Positions 48,800-58,700 of a DNA stretch of 64,000 bases are shown here, in pieces; within the stretch, counting starts at the first letter, position 1, and each line of letters starts with the position of its first letter. The translations under genes and the position numbers were made by a program. Origin of the DNA: Corallococcus sicarius (GTDB lineage: Bacteria; Myxococcota; Myxococcia; Myxococcales; Myxococcaceae); contig NZ_RAWG01000003.1 in the NCBI RefSeq assembly GCF_003611735.1, positions 20,958 to 84,957 on the forward strand, given 5' to 3'. The notes beneath the pieces are model-generated. The model had not been told where the DNA came from. It saw only the letters and a list, made by a program, of their open reading frames with translations, and did not search any database.

Positions 48800-50128
48800 A
48801 TGCGCCGCTCCCTGCTCCTGGGTTCCCTCCTGCTGTCCCTGTCCGCCTCCGCCGCCGAGCCCGCTGCCAGGCCCGGAGCTGCCCAGGTCCTCAAGGCCGC
48901 GCGCCTCTTCGACGCGAAGACGGGGAAGGTCGTTACGCCGGGGGTCGTGGTGGTGGCGGACGGGAAGGTGGTGGGCGTGGGCGCGAAGGCGCCCGTGCCC
49001 GCGGGTGCCACGGTGGTGGAGCTGGGGGACGCCACGCTGCTGCCGGGCTTCATGGACGCGCACACGCACCTGACCGTGGAGCCCGGGCCCGACTGGCGCA
49101 AGGACGTCATCGACAGCTTCCAGCGCACGATTCCCGAGCAGACGCTCGACACGCTGCCCTGGGCCCGCGTCACGCTGATGGCGGGCTTCACCACCGTGCG
49201 GAACCTGGGCGCGGAGGACTTCATCGACGTGGGCCTGCGCAATGCCATCGCACGCGGCAACGTGGTGGGGCCGCGCATCCTCGCGGCCTCGTCCAGCCTC
49301 AGCTCCACGGGCGGGCACTGTGATTACGGCAACTCGTGGCGCAAGGGGCTGATGGCCCACGACGCCAGCCCCGGCGTGGCGGATGGCCCGGACGCGCTGC
49401 GCGCCCGCGTGCGGGAGACGCTCAAGTACGGCGCCGACCTCATCAAGGTCTGCGCCACGGGCGGCGTGATGAGCTTCAACGCGGAGCCGGACGCACCGCA
49501 GTTCACCCAGGCGGAGCTGGACGCGGTGGTGGACGAGGCCCACGCGCACCGGCGCAAGGTGGCCGCGCATGCCCACGGCGCCGAAGGGGCCAAGCGCGCC
49601 GTCCGCGCGGGCGTGGACTCCGTCGAGCACGGCACCCTCCTGGACGACGAGGCCCTGGCGCTGATGAAGCGCAAGGGCACCTGGTACGTGCCCACGGCCC
49701 TCGCCTTCTTCGGCGCGAAGGAGCTGGCGGACAAGGGCAACCTGCCGCCGGACACCGTCGCCAAGCTCCGCACGGTGGATCAGCGGCGCGAACAGGTGCT
49801 GCGCAAGGCGATTGCAATCGGGGTGCGCATCGCCCTGGGCACCGACTCGGGCGTGTTCGCCCACGGGCGCAACGCGGAGGAGTTCGCGCTGCTGGTGCAG
49901 GCCGGCATGCCGCCCGCGGAGGCACTGCGCGCTGGCACGGTGTACGCGGCGGAGCTGCTGGGCGTGGCGGACCGGCTGGGGACGCTGGAGCCGGGGAAGC
50001 TGGCGGATGTCGTCGCCGTGCCCGGCAATCCGCTCAATGACATCCGCGCCACGCAGAAGGTCTTCTTCGTGATGAAGGACGGCATCATCCACCGCAACGA
50101 CGCGGCGCCGGCCACCGCCCCGCGCTGA
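48800..50128 (+). CDS. Exported metal-dependent amidohydrolase
   Basis: 442 aa from the ATG at 48800, which opens a signal peptide (MRRSLLLGSLLLSLSASAAE). TIM-barrel amidohydrolase with the binuclear metal site visible: His pair in FMDAHTHL, the carboxylated Lys in LIKVCATGG, His in AAHAHG, His in VEHGTLL and Asp in LGTDSGVFAHG. It belongs with the imidazolonepropionase-like / prolidase (Xaa-Arg type) subgroup, which hydrolyses cyclic amides or C-terminal Lys/Arg dipeptides. A periplasmic or secreted role is inferred from the signal. It ends 10 bp from the convergent acyl-CoA dehydrogenase gene. Confidence 0.9.
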   Translation: MRRSLLLGSLLLSLSASAAEPAARPGAAQVLKAARLFDAKTGKVVTPGVVVVADGKVVGVGAKAPVPAGATVVELGDATLLPGFMDAHTHLTVEPGPDWRKDVIDSFQRTIPEQTLDTLPWARVTLMAGFTTVRNLGAEDFIDVGLRNAIARGNVVGPRILAASSSLSSTGGHCDYGNSWRKGLMAHDASPGVADGPDALRARVRETLKYGADLIKVCATGGVMSFNAEPDAPQFTQAELDAVVDEAHAHRRKVAAHAHGAEGAKRAVRAGVDSVEHGTLLDDEALALMKRKGTWYVPTALAFFGAKELADKGNLPPDTVAKLRTVDQRREQVLRKAIAIGVRIALGTDSGVFAHGRNAEEFALLVQAGMPPAEALRAGTVYAAELLGVADRLGTLEPGKLADVVAVPGNPLNDIRATQKVFFVMKDGIIHRNDAAPATAPR

Positions 50129-50138
50129 ACCCCGAGCC

Positions 50139-51881
50139 TCACGGCCGAATGAGCACGTCACACAGCAGGAAGTCGAGCTCGCTCCCGGACAACCAGCGGG
50201 CGCTCACCCCCGCGAAGTCGGGCTCGGCCTCCGCGTCGAGCTGCCGCCAGAGGTCTTCCAGGCGGTAGCGCGCGGCGGTGCAGTAGACGTCCGCCAGGTC
50301 GCCCGCGTGGGGCTGCCCTCGCTCCGCCAGGGCCGCGGCGTGGGCCAGTGTGACGGATTGGGTGAACAGCTCATTGCAGACCTGGTTCAGCAGGATGAGC
50401 GTCCGTTGGCGCGCGTAGAGCACGCTTGCGTCCGGGTAGCGGCGCGACAACTCCTGGCACTTCCGGGACAGCCGGTGCACCTCTCGCGCCGTGTGCTGGA
50501 GGTGCTCCCGGTTGCGGGGTGACAGGTGCTCCTCCACGGGCAGCGGCGGGGGGGGCGACTCCTGCTCCACGGCCTGCGCGGGTGACGGGTAGTAGAGGGA
50601 GAAGAGGCCCTCTCGCGCGGCCTTGTGGTCCACGAGGAAGTCCACGCCGCCCGCCACGCGGAAGGCCCGGGCGTCGCGCAGGACGCGCTCCACCGGCGCT
50701 GGTACCGCACCCCGCGCTGCCTTGCTCCCGGCCGTCTCGTAGCCCTCGGCGGCGAGCAGGGACAGGGTCCGGTCCGCGATGCGCGCGCACACGAGGGAGG
50801 CGATGTTCTTGGCCGCCACCTGTTCGAACCAGCGCATGGGCAGGGTGTCCACCGTCACGCCGGTGAGGCTCCAGCGGGCCACGCTCTCCAGGGCGAAGAC
50901 CTCGGCGGCGGTGGCGGAGACCTGCCGCTGGATCTCCTCGAAGTCGCCGAGCATGCGCCCCTGGGCGAGGCGCCGGTGGAGGAACTCGCGCGACCACTGG
51001 AGGCACTGCTTGGAGAGCGCCAGGGACGCCGCCACGATGATGTACATGCGGCCCAGGGCGCTGAGCGGCTCCAGCAGCGGCGTGTTGCGCCAGTGCTCCT
51101 GCGACATCGCCAGCATGCGCTCCTTCGGCACCCGCACGTTGTCGAAGCTCAGCGCGGCGATGGGCAGCCCGCGCAGGCCCATCAGCCCGTGCTCGGCGCG
51201 GACGCGGAAGCCGGGGCTCGTTGTCTCCACGAAGAAGAGGCTGATCTGCTCCCTGCCGTCTTCGCAGAGCGTCGCGGTGACGTTCAGGAGGTCCGCGATG
51301 GAGCCGTTCCCGATGTAGACCTTCTCCCCGTTCAGCACATACGCCGTCCCATCCTCCGTGGGCGTGGCGGTGGTGGACGCGCGCCGCGCGGAGGCCCCGG
51401 TGGGCTCGGTGTCGGCCCAACCGGAGATGGCCCCGTCGGCGACGCGGGCGCGGACGTAGTCCTTGAGCGGACCGGCCTGGACCGCCTCGATGATGGCGCC
51501 CGCGCCGAGGCCGCTGTGGATGGCCAGCGTGTAGCCCACCGGGAGGCACCGGCTCATCACCGCCTCGATGACGCGGAAGGTGTTCAGCAGCGAGAGCCCC
51601 CGGCCGCCCAGCTCCCGCTCCACCGGGAGCTTGTAATAGCCCCGCGCGCGCAGGGCTTCGATCAGCTCCGGTGAGAGCCGGCCCGTGCGCTCCACCTCGA
51701 CCGCGTCCACGTGCTCCTTCAGGAACTGGTCGACCTCGGTGATGACGGCATCGCCCTCGCGACGCTCCTCGGGGTCCTGTTCGGGAAATGCGCGGACGAG
51801 GTCCCAGCGGAGCTTCCCCGCGAAGAGCTGGCCCAGGAAGCCCTCGCGGGCGCGGATGGCGGGATGCAGGGGCTGGCTCAT
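50139..51881 (-). CDS. Acyl-CoA dehydrogenase-like flavoprotein lacking the usual catalytic Glu
   Basis: 580 aa, longer than the 380-400 of classical members. The ACAD fold is clear: N-terminal helical part (RARGYYKLPVERELGGRGLS), the middle beta domain (AISGWADTEPTGASARRAST, YVLNGEKVYIGNGSIAD) and the C-terminal helical domain (VERVLRDARAFRVAGGVDFL, about 395-414). At the position of the catalytic base (IYEG in typical enzymes) it reads VAGG, and the alternative base position in helix G (LER in isovaleryl-CoA dehydrogenase) reads LGR. The last 140 residues are an extra helical extension. ATGA overlap with the thioesterase gene ties it to the assembly line, where it may act on a carrier-bound chain. 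Confidence 0.88.
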   Translation of the reverse strand: MSQPLHPAIRAREGFLGQLFAGKLRWDLVRAFPEQDPEERREGDAVITEVDQFLKEHVDAVEVERTGRLSPELIEALRARGYYKLPVERELGGRGLSLLNTFRVIEAVMSRCLPVGYTLAIHSGLGAGAIIEAVQAGPLKDYVRARVADGAISGWADTEPTGASARRASTTATPTEDGTAYVLNGEKVYIGNGSIADLLNVTATLCEDGREQISLFFVETTSPGFRVRAEHGLMGLRGLPIAALSFDNVRVPKERMLAMSQEHWRNTPLLEPLSALGRMYIIVAASLALSKQCLQWSREFLHRRLAQGRMLGDFEEIQRQVSATAAEVFALESVARWSLTGVTVDTLPMRWFEQVAAKNIASLVCARIADRTLSLLAAEGYETAGSKAARGAVPAPVERVLRDARAFRVAGGVDFLVDHKAAREGLFSLYYPSPAQAVEQESPPPPLPVEEHLSPRNREHLQHTAREVHRLSRKCQELSRRYPDASVLYARQRTLILLNQVCNELFTQSVTLAHAAALAERGQPHAGDLADVYCTAARYRLEDLWRQLDAEAEPDFAGVSARWLSGSELDFLLCDVLIRP

Positions 51882-52657
51882 GGCTTCACGTCCCTTCGGG
51901 AAACGGTGTGGGGGCGGCCCTGCCGCAGCGCTTCTGCCACGAGGCGCAGGAGCGAGTCCTTCTGCTCCCGCAGGTAGAAGTGGCCGCCGGGCAGCAGGTG
52001 GAAGTCGAAGGGGCCGGTGGTGTGGACGCGCCAGGGCTCCAGCTCTTCGCGGGTCAGGTCGTCCTGCGTGCCGCCCGTGACGGTCATCGCGCAGTCCAGG
52101 GGGGCGTGGGGCTCATGCCGGTAGGACTCCACGACTGCCAGGTCCGCGCGCAGGCCCGGCAGGAGCAGCTCGCGCAGCTCCGCGTCTTCCCGCAGCTCCA
52201 CGGCCAGCTCGCCGTAGGTGGGTGCGAGCGCGGTGATCAATCCGTCGTCGTCCAGGTGGCTCGCGGGGATGCCGCGCGGAGGAAGCTGCGGGGCGGGGGC
52301 GGCGGAGAGGAACAGCCGGTCTGGAGGCGTGCGGCCCAGGTCGCGCAGGCGCCGGGCCGTTTCGAAGGCCACGAGCGCCCCCAGGCTGTGTCCGAAGAAG
52401 GCGAAGGACGTCCCGAAGTCCACCTCGGCCACCAGGGTGTCCACCAGCTCGCGCATCCGGCTGAAGGGCGTCTCCTCCGCGCGCGCACCACGTCCGGGAA
52501 GCTGCACGCCCCACACTTCGATGTCCGGGAGCGCGTCCGCCCAGCGCACGTACTCGCCCGCGGAGCCGCCGCTGTGAGGGAAGCAGAAGAGACGCACGGG
52601 GGCTTCCGGGCGCCGCAAGCGGCAGGCAAGCCAGGAAGGGGGCAGGGGTGTGGTCAT
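51878..52657 (-). CDS. Type II thioesterase (alpha/beta hydrolase)
   Basis: 259 aa, standard TEII size. Motifs: LFCFPHSGGSAGEYVRWADA near the N-terminus, the nucleophile Ser in FFGHSLGALVAFETA (about 90), the Asp in TVTGGTQDDL and the His in LLPGGHFYL. TEII enzymes free carrier proteins blocked by wrong acyl or acetyl groups; because the PKS has no built-in thioesterase, this one might also release product. Start and stop both overlap neighbours by four bases (ATGA), so it is translated with the PKS and the dehydrogenase. Confidence 0.94.
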   Translation of the reverse strand: MTTPLPPSWLACRLRRPEAPVRLFCFPHSGGSAGEYVRWADALPDIEVWGVQLPGRGARAEETPFSRMRELVDTLVAEVDFGTSFAFFGHSLGALVAFETARRLRDLGRTPPDRLFLSAAPAPQLPPRGIPASHLDDDGLITALAPTYGELAVELREDAELRELLLPGLRADLAVVESYRHEPHAPLDCAMTVTGGTQDDLTREELEPWRVHTTGPFDFHLLPGGHFYLREQKDSLLRLVAEALRQGRPHTVSRRDVKP

Positions 52658-55600
52658 GTCGAGGAGGGACCTGGGCGCGTGCTGACGGTGGACGCTGACT
52701 CGGAGGATGTCTCGGATGGCGCTGCACCCGCCGACGTCGCCTCCGCGGCAACTGCCTCCGCGACGAAGCGGGCCAGCCGGGTCACGGTGGGCGCGCGGAA
52801 GAGAGTCTTTACCCGCAGGGGCGTGGCGACGTGCGGGCGCAGCCGCGCGATGAGCTGCGCCGCCATCAGCGAGTCGCCGCCCATCTCGAAGAAGTTGTCG
52901 TGGAGGCCGACCCGGGGCAGCCCCAGGACCTCCGCGAACGCGGTGGCGATGCGCCGCACGGTCAGGTCCTCGGGCAGCTCTGTCGTGACGGCTGGGGACT
53001 CAGCGGGTGTGTCGTCCGCCAGCTGCGCCTTGCTTGCCTGTGTCGGCACGGGCGCGGGTGCGTCCGGCGCCTCGACCAGATAGCGCTGGCGCTCGAAGGG
53101 GTACGTCGGCAATGGCACCCGTCGCCGCTTCGAGCCCCCGTGCAATCCCTGCCAGGAGAGCGGCACGCCCGCGGCCCACAGGCGCCCGGCCGCGGTGAGC
53201 GCGGTGATCAGGTCGGACGTGGTGTCCGCGGGGTGGGGGAGGGTGGCCACCGTCAGGTGCGCACCCGCGTCCGGGTGCTGGCGCGCCAGCGTCGCCAGCG
53301 TCCGTCCAGGACCCACCTCCACGAAGACACTGGCCGGGCCCGCCAGCAGCGTGCCCAGCGCATCGCCAAAGCGCACGGTGTGGCGCAGGTGCGCGGCCCA
53401 GTACGCCGGGTCCACGGCCTGCTCCGCGGTGACGACGGCGCCGGTGAGGTCGGAGATCCACGGCAGCTGCGGAGGCCGCCGCTCGACACGTTGAACGCAG
53501 GCGGTGAACGCGGCCAGCGACGGCTCGACGAGCGGCGAGTGCCCGGCGCCCGGGATGCGCAGCAGTCGCGACTCCACGCCGCGCGCCGTCAGCCGGGCCT
53601 GGAGTCCTTCGACGTCCATCACCGGGCCGGACACCGTGCACTGCGCGGGTCCGTTCACGGCCGCCAGGGAGAGCCCGTCGTGGAGCAGGAGCAGGGGCAC
53701 GAGCTCGGACTCGGGCAGCGGCACGGCCAACATGGCGCCCGCGGGCAGGCTCGCGAGGATTCGGGAGCGCTCCAGGACCAGGTGCAGGGCATCCGCCAGG
53801 CAGAACACACCGGCCACCGTGGCCGCGGCATAGGCCCCCAGGCTGTGTCCCACCACCGCGGCGGGCTTCACGCCCCAGCGCTTCCACAGCCGCGCCACCG
53901 CGTACTCGATGACGAACACGGAGAGCTGGCCGGTGATGAACTCGCCCATCCGCGCGGAGGCCAGCTCCAGCGCGGCGGTGTCCGACGGCTCGGGGTGGAG
54001 CACCGCCCGCAGGTCGAACCCCAGGACGGGGGTGAGTTGGGCGCGGCATTCGTCCACGGCCTCGCGGAAGGCAGGCTGCGTCGCATACAGCTCCCGGCCC
54101 ATGCCCACGTGTTGTCCACCGTGGCCGGGGAACATGAACACCACCGGGCGCTCTCCCGGCTCCAGCCGCGCATCGTCCGCCCGCTCCGCCAGTCCGCGGA
54201 GGACCTCGGGGAGGTCCTGGCCCACGGCGAACGTACGATGCGCATGCGCGGGACGTCCCACCTGGAGCGTCCAGGCGACATCACCCAGAGGCACCTCCGG
54301 GTGCTCGCGCAGGTGCCCCCCGAGTCGGTCCACGGCTCGGCCCAGCGCGGCGGGACCGTGGGCCGACAGCACCAGGAGCTGCGGCGTGCGCGAGCGCTCG
54401 GGCGCGGGAAGCGCGGGCGCCTCCTCCAGCACGGTGTGGGCGTTGGTCCCGCCGATGCCCAGTGAGCTGACGCCGGCCCGACGGGGAAGGCCGCCCGTGT
54501 CCCAGTCCCGCAGCTGCGTGTTCACGCGGAAGGGGCTGTGCTCGAAGTCGATCTCCGGATTGGGCTGCTCGAAGTTCAGGCTCGGCGGCAGCTGCCGGTG
54601 CTCCAGCGCGAGGACGGTCTTGATGAAGCCCGCCACGCCCGCCGCCGCATCCGTGTGGCCGATGTTTGTCTTCACCGAGCCCAACCAGCAGAAGTGCCGC
54701 GCGTCGGTGCCAAACGCCTTCGTCAGCGCGGCCAGCTCGATGGGGTCTCCCATCCGCGTGCCGGTGCCGTGCGCCTCGATGGAGGTGATGCTCTCGGGCT
54801 CCACCCCGGCGACGCGCAAGGCCGTCTCGATGACGCTGGCCTGTCCCTCCACGCTGGGCGCGGTAAAGCCAATCTTCCCGGCGGCGTCGTTGTTGATGGC
54901 GGAGCCCCGGAGGACCGCACGAATCGTGTCCCCGTCCGCCAGGGCGTCCGCGAACCGCTTGAGCACCACGAGTCCCACGCCGTTGCTGCCCACGGTGCCC
55001 TGCGCGCGCGCGTCGAACGCACGGCAGCGACCATCCGGCGACAGCGGCCCGCCCTCGCTGTAGTGGCCGAAGCGCGGCGGCGCGTGCACCGACGCGCCAC
55101 CGGCCAGGGCGATGTCGCAGTCCCCCGCGAGCAGCGCCTGCGCCGCCAGGTGGATGGCGACCAGGGACGTGGAGCAGGCTGTCTGCACGGTGACCGCGGG
55201 GCCGCGCAGCCCGAGCTTGTAGGCCACCCGGCTGGTGAGGAAGTCCATGCCCGTGGCCAGCCGAAGCTGCCAATCACTCGCACCCGCGAGCAGCTCCCTT
55301 CGCGAGCGCAGCGTGGACAGATAGGACGTCTCGCTGCCTCCAGCGTAGAGCCCGATGGCGCCGCGATAGCGCGCGGGATCATACCCGGCGTCCTCCAGCG
55401 CCTCCCGTGCACACTCCAGGAACACCCGCTGCTGCGGATCCAACATCAGGGCTTCCAGGGGCGAGCAGCCGAACGCCGCCGCGTCGAACCTGTCGGCGTC
55501 CGCCACCAGGCCGAAGGCAGGCACCTCCTCGCCCACCGCGCTCTCTCCCAGAGGTTGCTCGGAGGGGCGTCCGTCCGGGCCGAAGAAGGTGATGGACTCG

Positions 55601-55725
55601 ACGCCGCCAGCCAGGTTGGACCAGAACTCCGCGGCGTTGGCGGCCCCGGGAAGACGACACGCCAATCCCACCACCGCGATGTGCGCGGAGCGGTCCTCCG
55701 CGTCCAGCTCCAGTGGGGCACTCAT
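52654..55725 (-). CDS. Type I polyketide synthase module, KS-AT-ACP
   Basis: 1023 aa. KS about 18-440 with the active Cys in VQTACSTSLVAIHL (about 182) and the two His in EAHGTGT (about 318) and NIGHTDAAAG (about 357). AT about 540-850 with GHSLGAYAAA (Ser about 628); the specificity motif that reads HAFH (malonyl) or YASH (methylmalonyl) is GAGH here, so the extender unit is not predictable by rule. ACP Ser about 950 in NFFEMGGDSLMAAQL. No KR, DH, ER or TE, so a beta-keto product is expected on the ACP. ATG at 55725 overlaps the NRPS stop (ATGA), making it the next module after that NRPS. Confidence 0.95.
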   Translation of the reverse strand: MSAPLELDAEDRSAHIAVVGLACRLPGAANAAEFWSNLAGGVESITFFGPDGRPSEQPLGESAVGEEVPAFGLVADADRFDAAAFGCSPLEALMLDPQQRVFLECAREALEDAGYDPARYRGAIGLYAGGSETSYLSTLRSRRELLAGASDWQLRLATGMDFLTSRVAYKLGLRGPAVTVQTACSTSLVAIHLAAQALLAGDCDIALAGGASVHAPPRFGHYSEGGPLSPDGRCRAFDARAQGTVGSNGVGLVVLKRFADALADGDTIRAVLRGSAINNDAAGKIGFTAPSVEGQASVIETALRVAGVEPESITSIEAHGTGTRMGDPIELAALTKAFGTDARHFCWLGSVKTNIGHTDAAAGVAGFIKTVLALEHRQLPPSLNFEQPNPEIDFEHSPFRVNTQLRDWDTGGLPRRAGVSSLGIGGTNAHTVLEEAPALPAPERSRTPQLLVLSAHGPAALGRAVDRLGGHLREHPEVPLGDVAWTLQVGRPAHAHRTFAVGQDLPEVLRGLAERADDARLEPGERPVVFMFPGHGGQHVGMGRELYATQPAFREAVDECRAQLTPVLGFDLRAVLHPEPSDTAALELASARMGEFITGQLSVFVIEYAVARLWKRWGVKPAAVVGHSLGAYAAATVAGVFCLADALHLVLERSRILASLPAGAMLAVPLPESELVPLLLLHDGLSLAAVNGPAQCTVSGPVMDVEGLQARLTARGVESRLLRIPGAGHSPLVEPSLAAFTACVQRVERRPPQLPWISDLTGAVVTAEQAVDPAYWAAHLRHTVRFGDALGTLLAGPASVFVEVGPGRTLATLARQHPDAGAHLTVATLPHPADTTSDLITALTAAGRLWAAGVPLSWQGLHGGSKRRRVPLPTYPFERQRYLVEAPDAPAPVPTQASKAQLADDTPAESPAVTTELPEDLTVRRIATAFAEVLGLPRVGLHDNFFEMGGDSLMAAQLIARLRPHVATPLRVKTLFRAPTVTRLARFVAEAVAAEATSAGAAPSETSSESASTVSTRPGPSST

Positions 55726-58700
55726 TCCGCGTCCTCCGGGTCGCTGTCCGACGCGAGCCGTCCCCGCCGGCCGAGCAGGCGCGCGCGTCCACTCTGGCGT
55801 TGCTCCTGGCGCTGCTCCTGCGCGGCGGCGGCCTGCCCGCCATCGTCCCGACCCTGGAGATGCCCGGCGAGTGTCCGGACGGTGGGGAACTCGAACAGCT
55901 TCACCATGGGCACATCGTGGCCCAGGCGGCCCTTCAACAGGTGCTGCACCTGCGCCAGCATCAGGGAGTGCCCGCCGAGGTCGAAGAAGTTGTCCTCCGC
56001 GCCCACGCGCTCCAGGCGCAGCGTCTCGCACCAGAGGCCGGCGACCTGTCGCTCCAGCTCGTTCGCGAGCGGAGCCTGGGGCGCTGACGTCACCGCGGGA
56101 GGCTCGGGCAATGCGCGCTCATCCACCTTGCCGCCGTGGGTGAGCGGCAGCGCCGCCAGCTCCACGTAGGTGGAGGGAATCATGTACGCCGGCAGCTCGC
56201 GGGAGAGGTGTTCGCGCAGCCGCGCCGGGGACGGCATGGCCTGACCCGACCGGGGGACGAGGTAACCCACCAGCCGTGGCTCTCCGTCCGGAGCGCTCCA
56301 GGGCCGGACGTAGGCCTCGGCGAGTCCCGGACACGTGCGCAGCACGGCGGAGACCTCCGCGGGCTCCACGCGGAAGCCGCGGAGTTTGATCTGTGCATCC
56401 ATGCGCCCCAGGAACTCGAGCATCCCGTCCCGCCGGAAGCGCACGCGGTCTCCTGTTCGGTACAGGCGCGCGCCAGGGCGCGAGGAGAACGGATCCGGAA
56501 GGAAGCTCGCGGCGGTGAGGTCCGGACGGTTCAGGTAGCCCCGCGCTACGCCGGCGCCGCCGACATACAGCGCTCCTGGAACCCCCAGGGGCACGGGCTG
56601 CAGCTCCGCATCCAGCACGTACGCCGTGGCCCCGTCGATGGGCTGGCCGATGGCGGGCAGCGCCGCGTCCGTGCCGGCGGGGAGCACCTCGCCGGACGTG
56701 GCTGTCACGGTGGTCTCGGTGGGGCCATACTGATTGAACAGCCGCCAGGGCAACCCGGGCACCGGACGCGCGAGGAGCCGGTCTCCGCCCGCGAGCACCG
56801 TGCGCAGCGCGGACGCCGCCGGCCAGGGAAGCGCCAGCAGCCGCTCGGCGAGCGCGGTAGGCAGGTCCGTGAAGGTGATGTGCTCGGAGAGGAGCCATGC
56901 CTGGAGCCGCTCCGGAGACAGGCGTACGTCTTGTCCGGGGACGTGCAGCGTCGCGCCGACCGTCAGCGCGGGCCAGAGCTCCGCGGCCGACGGGTCGAAG
57001 GCGGGAGAGTAGAGGAGCGTGGTGCGGCTGCTCGCATCCAGGCCGAAGGCGCGGCGGTGCCACGCGACGAGGTTGGACAGCGAGCCGTGCTCCACCATCA
57101 CGCCCTTGGGCCGCCCGGTGGATCCGGACGTGTACATGACGTAGACCAGCGAACCGGGCTGGGTGCCAGGGGGCAGGCCGCCGCGCGGCGTGCCGGGGCC
57201 GCGGAAGTCCTCGACGCACACCCGCTCCAACGTGGCGGGGAGCCGCTCGCGAAGCGCTCCGGTGGTGACGACCTGGCGGACGCCGCCATCGGCGAGGAGG
57301 AGCGCGAGCCGCTCGGCGGGATGCTCCGGATCCAATGGCAGGAACGCGGCTCCCGCCAGCATCACGCCCAACTCCGCCGTGGCCAGGTCCGCCCCACGGG
57401 GCGCGCAGACGCCGACGACCGTCTCCTCGCCCGCGCCCTGCTGAAACAGATGTTCGGCCAGCAGCGTCGCGCGCCGGATCAGCTCCGCGTAGGTGAGGGG
57501 CCCCGATTCGTCGCGCACGGCCACCGCGTCGGGCGTCCGCGCGGCCTGCTCCAGCACCTGCTGATGCACCGGCGGTTCAAAGCCAGACACGGCGGAGGGA
57601 TTCCGTCCCACCAGGAGGGCCTGTCGCTCGGCGTCGGAGAGCATCGGCAGGCGCGACACCGGGGCGTCGGGGCTGGCCACCGCGGCCTCCAGCAGCCGCA
57701 GGAAGTGCGTGGACATCCGCTCCATCGTCGAGCGGTCGAAGAGGTCCCGGTTGTACTCCCAGATGAGCGAGATGCGGGCATCCCCGCGAGCCTTGTCGCC
57801 CAGGTGCCGTCCGGCATGCGGAATGGCGACGACGTCCAGGTCCACCTTCGAGGAGCCGTTGCCCCGCTCGAACACGGTGCACGCCGCGCCGCCCAGGCGG
57901 GGACTGATCACCGCCGAGTCGTGGAAGCTGAACATCGCCTGCACGAGCGGGTTGCGACTGGGGTCGCGCTTCACGCCCAGTGCTTCGACCAGCTTGAGGA
58001 AGGGATAGGTCTGGTGTTCCGCCGCCGCGGCGGTGACGTCGCGCACCTGCCGGACCAGCTCCCGGAACGACGGTGCGCCAGAGACGTCGCACCGCAGGAC
58101 GACGGCGTTGACGAACATGCCGATGACGTTCTCGATGTTCCGGATGCCGGCCCTGGAGGCGAAGGCCGAACCGATGCAGAGGTCCTGCTCCCCGGTGTAG
58201 CGGTGCAGCAGCGTGGCGAAGGCGGCGAAGAGGGTGTTGAAGAGGGTGACGCCCTCCCGCTGGCAGAAGGCGCGCAGGGCGCCAGGCAGGGCCGGGGGCA
58301 GCTCCAGCCGGAGCAGGTCGCCGTTGGAGCCCTGCACGCGAGGCCGGGGGCGGTCGGTGCTCAGCGGCAGCACCTCGGGCGCGCCGGCCAGCCGCTCACG
58401 CCAGAAGGCGAGCTGCGCCTTCATGGCCGGGGCGTCGAGCGCCGCGCGCTGCCACACCGCGAAGTCGCGGTACTGCACCCCCGGCTCCGGCAGCGGCGAG
58501 GGCTCACCGCGCAGGTAGGCGTTGTAGAGCGCGTCCAGCTCCCGCATCAGCACGGAGAAGGACACCCCGTCATGGACGACGTGGTGCTCGACGAGGATCA
58601 GCTCGTGCTCGTCCGGAGCCAGGCGGAGGGCGCTCCAGCGGACCAGCGGTGGCGCGAAGAGGGAGAGGGGACGCCGCAGCTCCTCGCGGATGGCCTCCTC

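Noticed and set aside
46346..50161. A 1271-codon open frame on the minus strand across the SH3-like, BBE and amidohydrolase genes
   Set aside because: The three plus-strand genes have clear families and ribosome binding sites; the antisense product is low-complexity.
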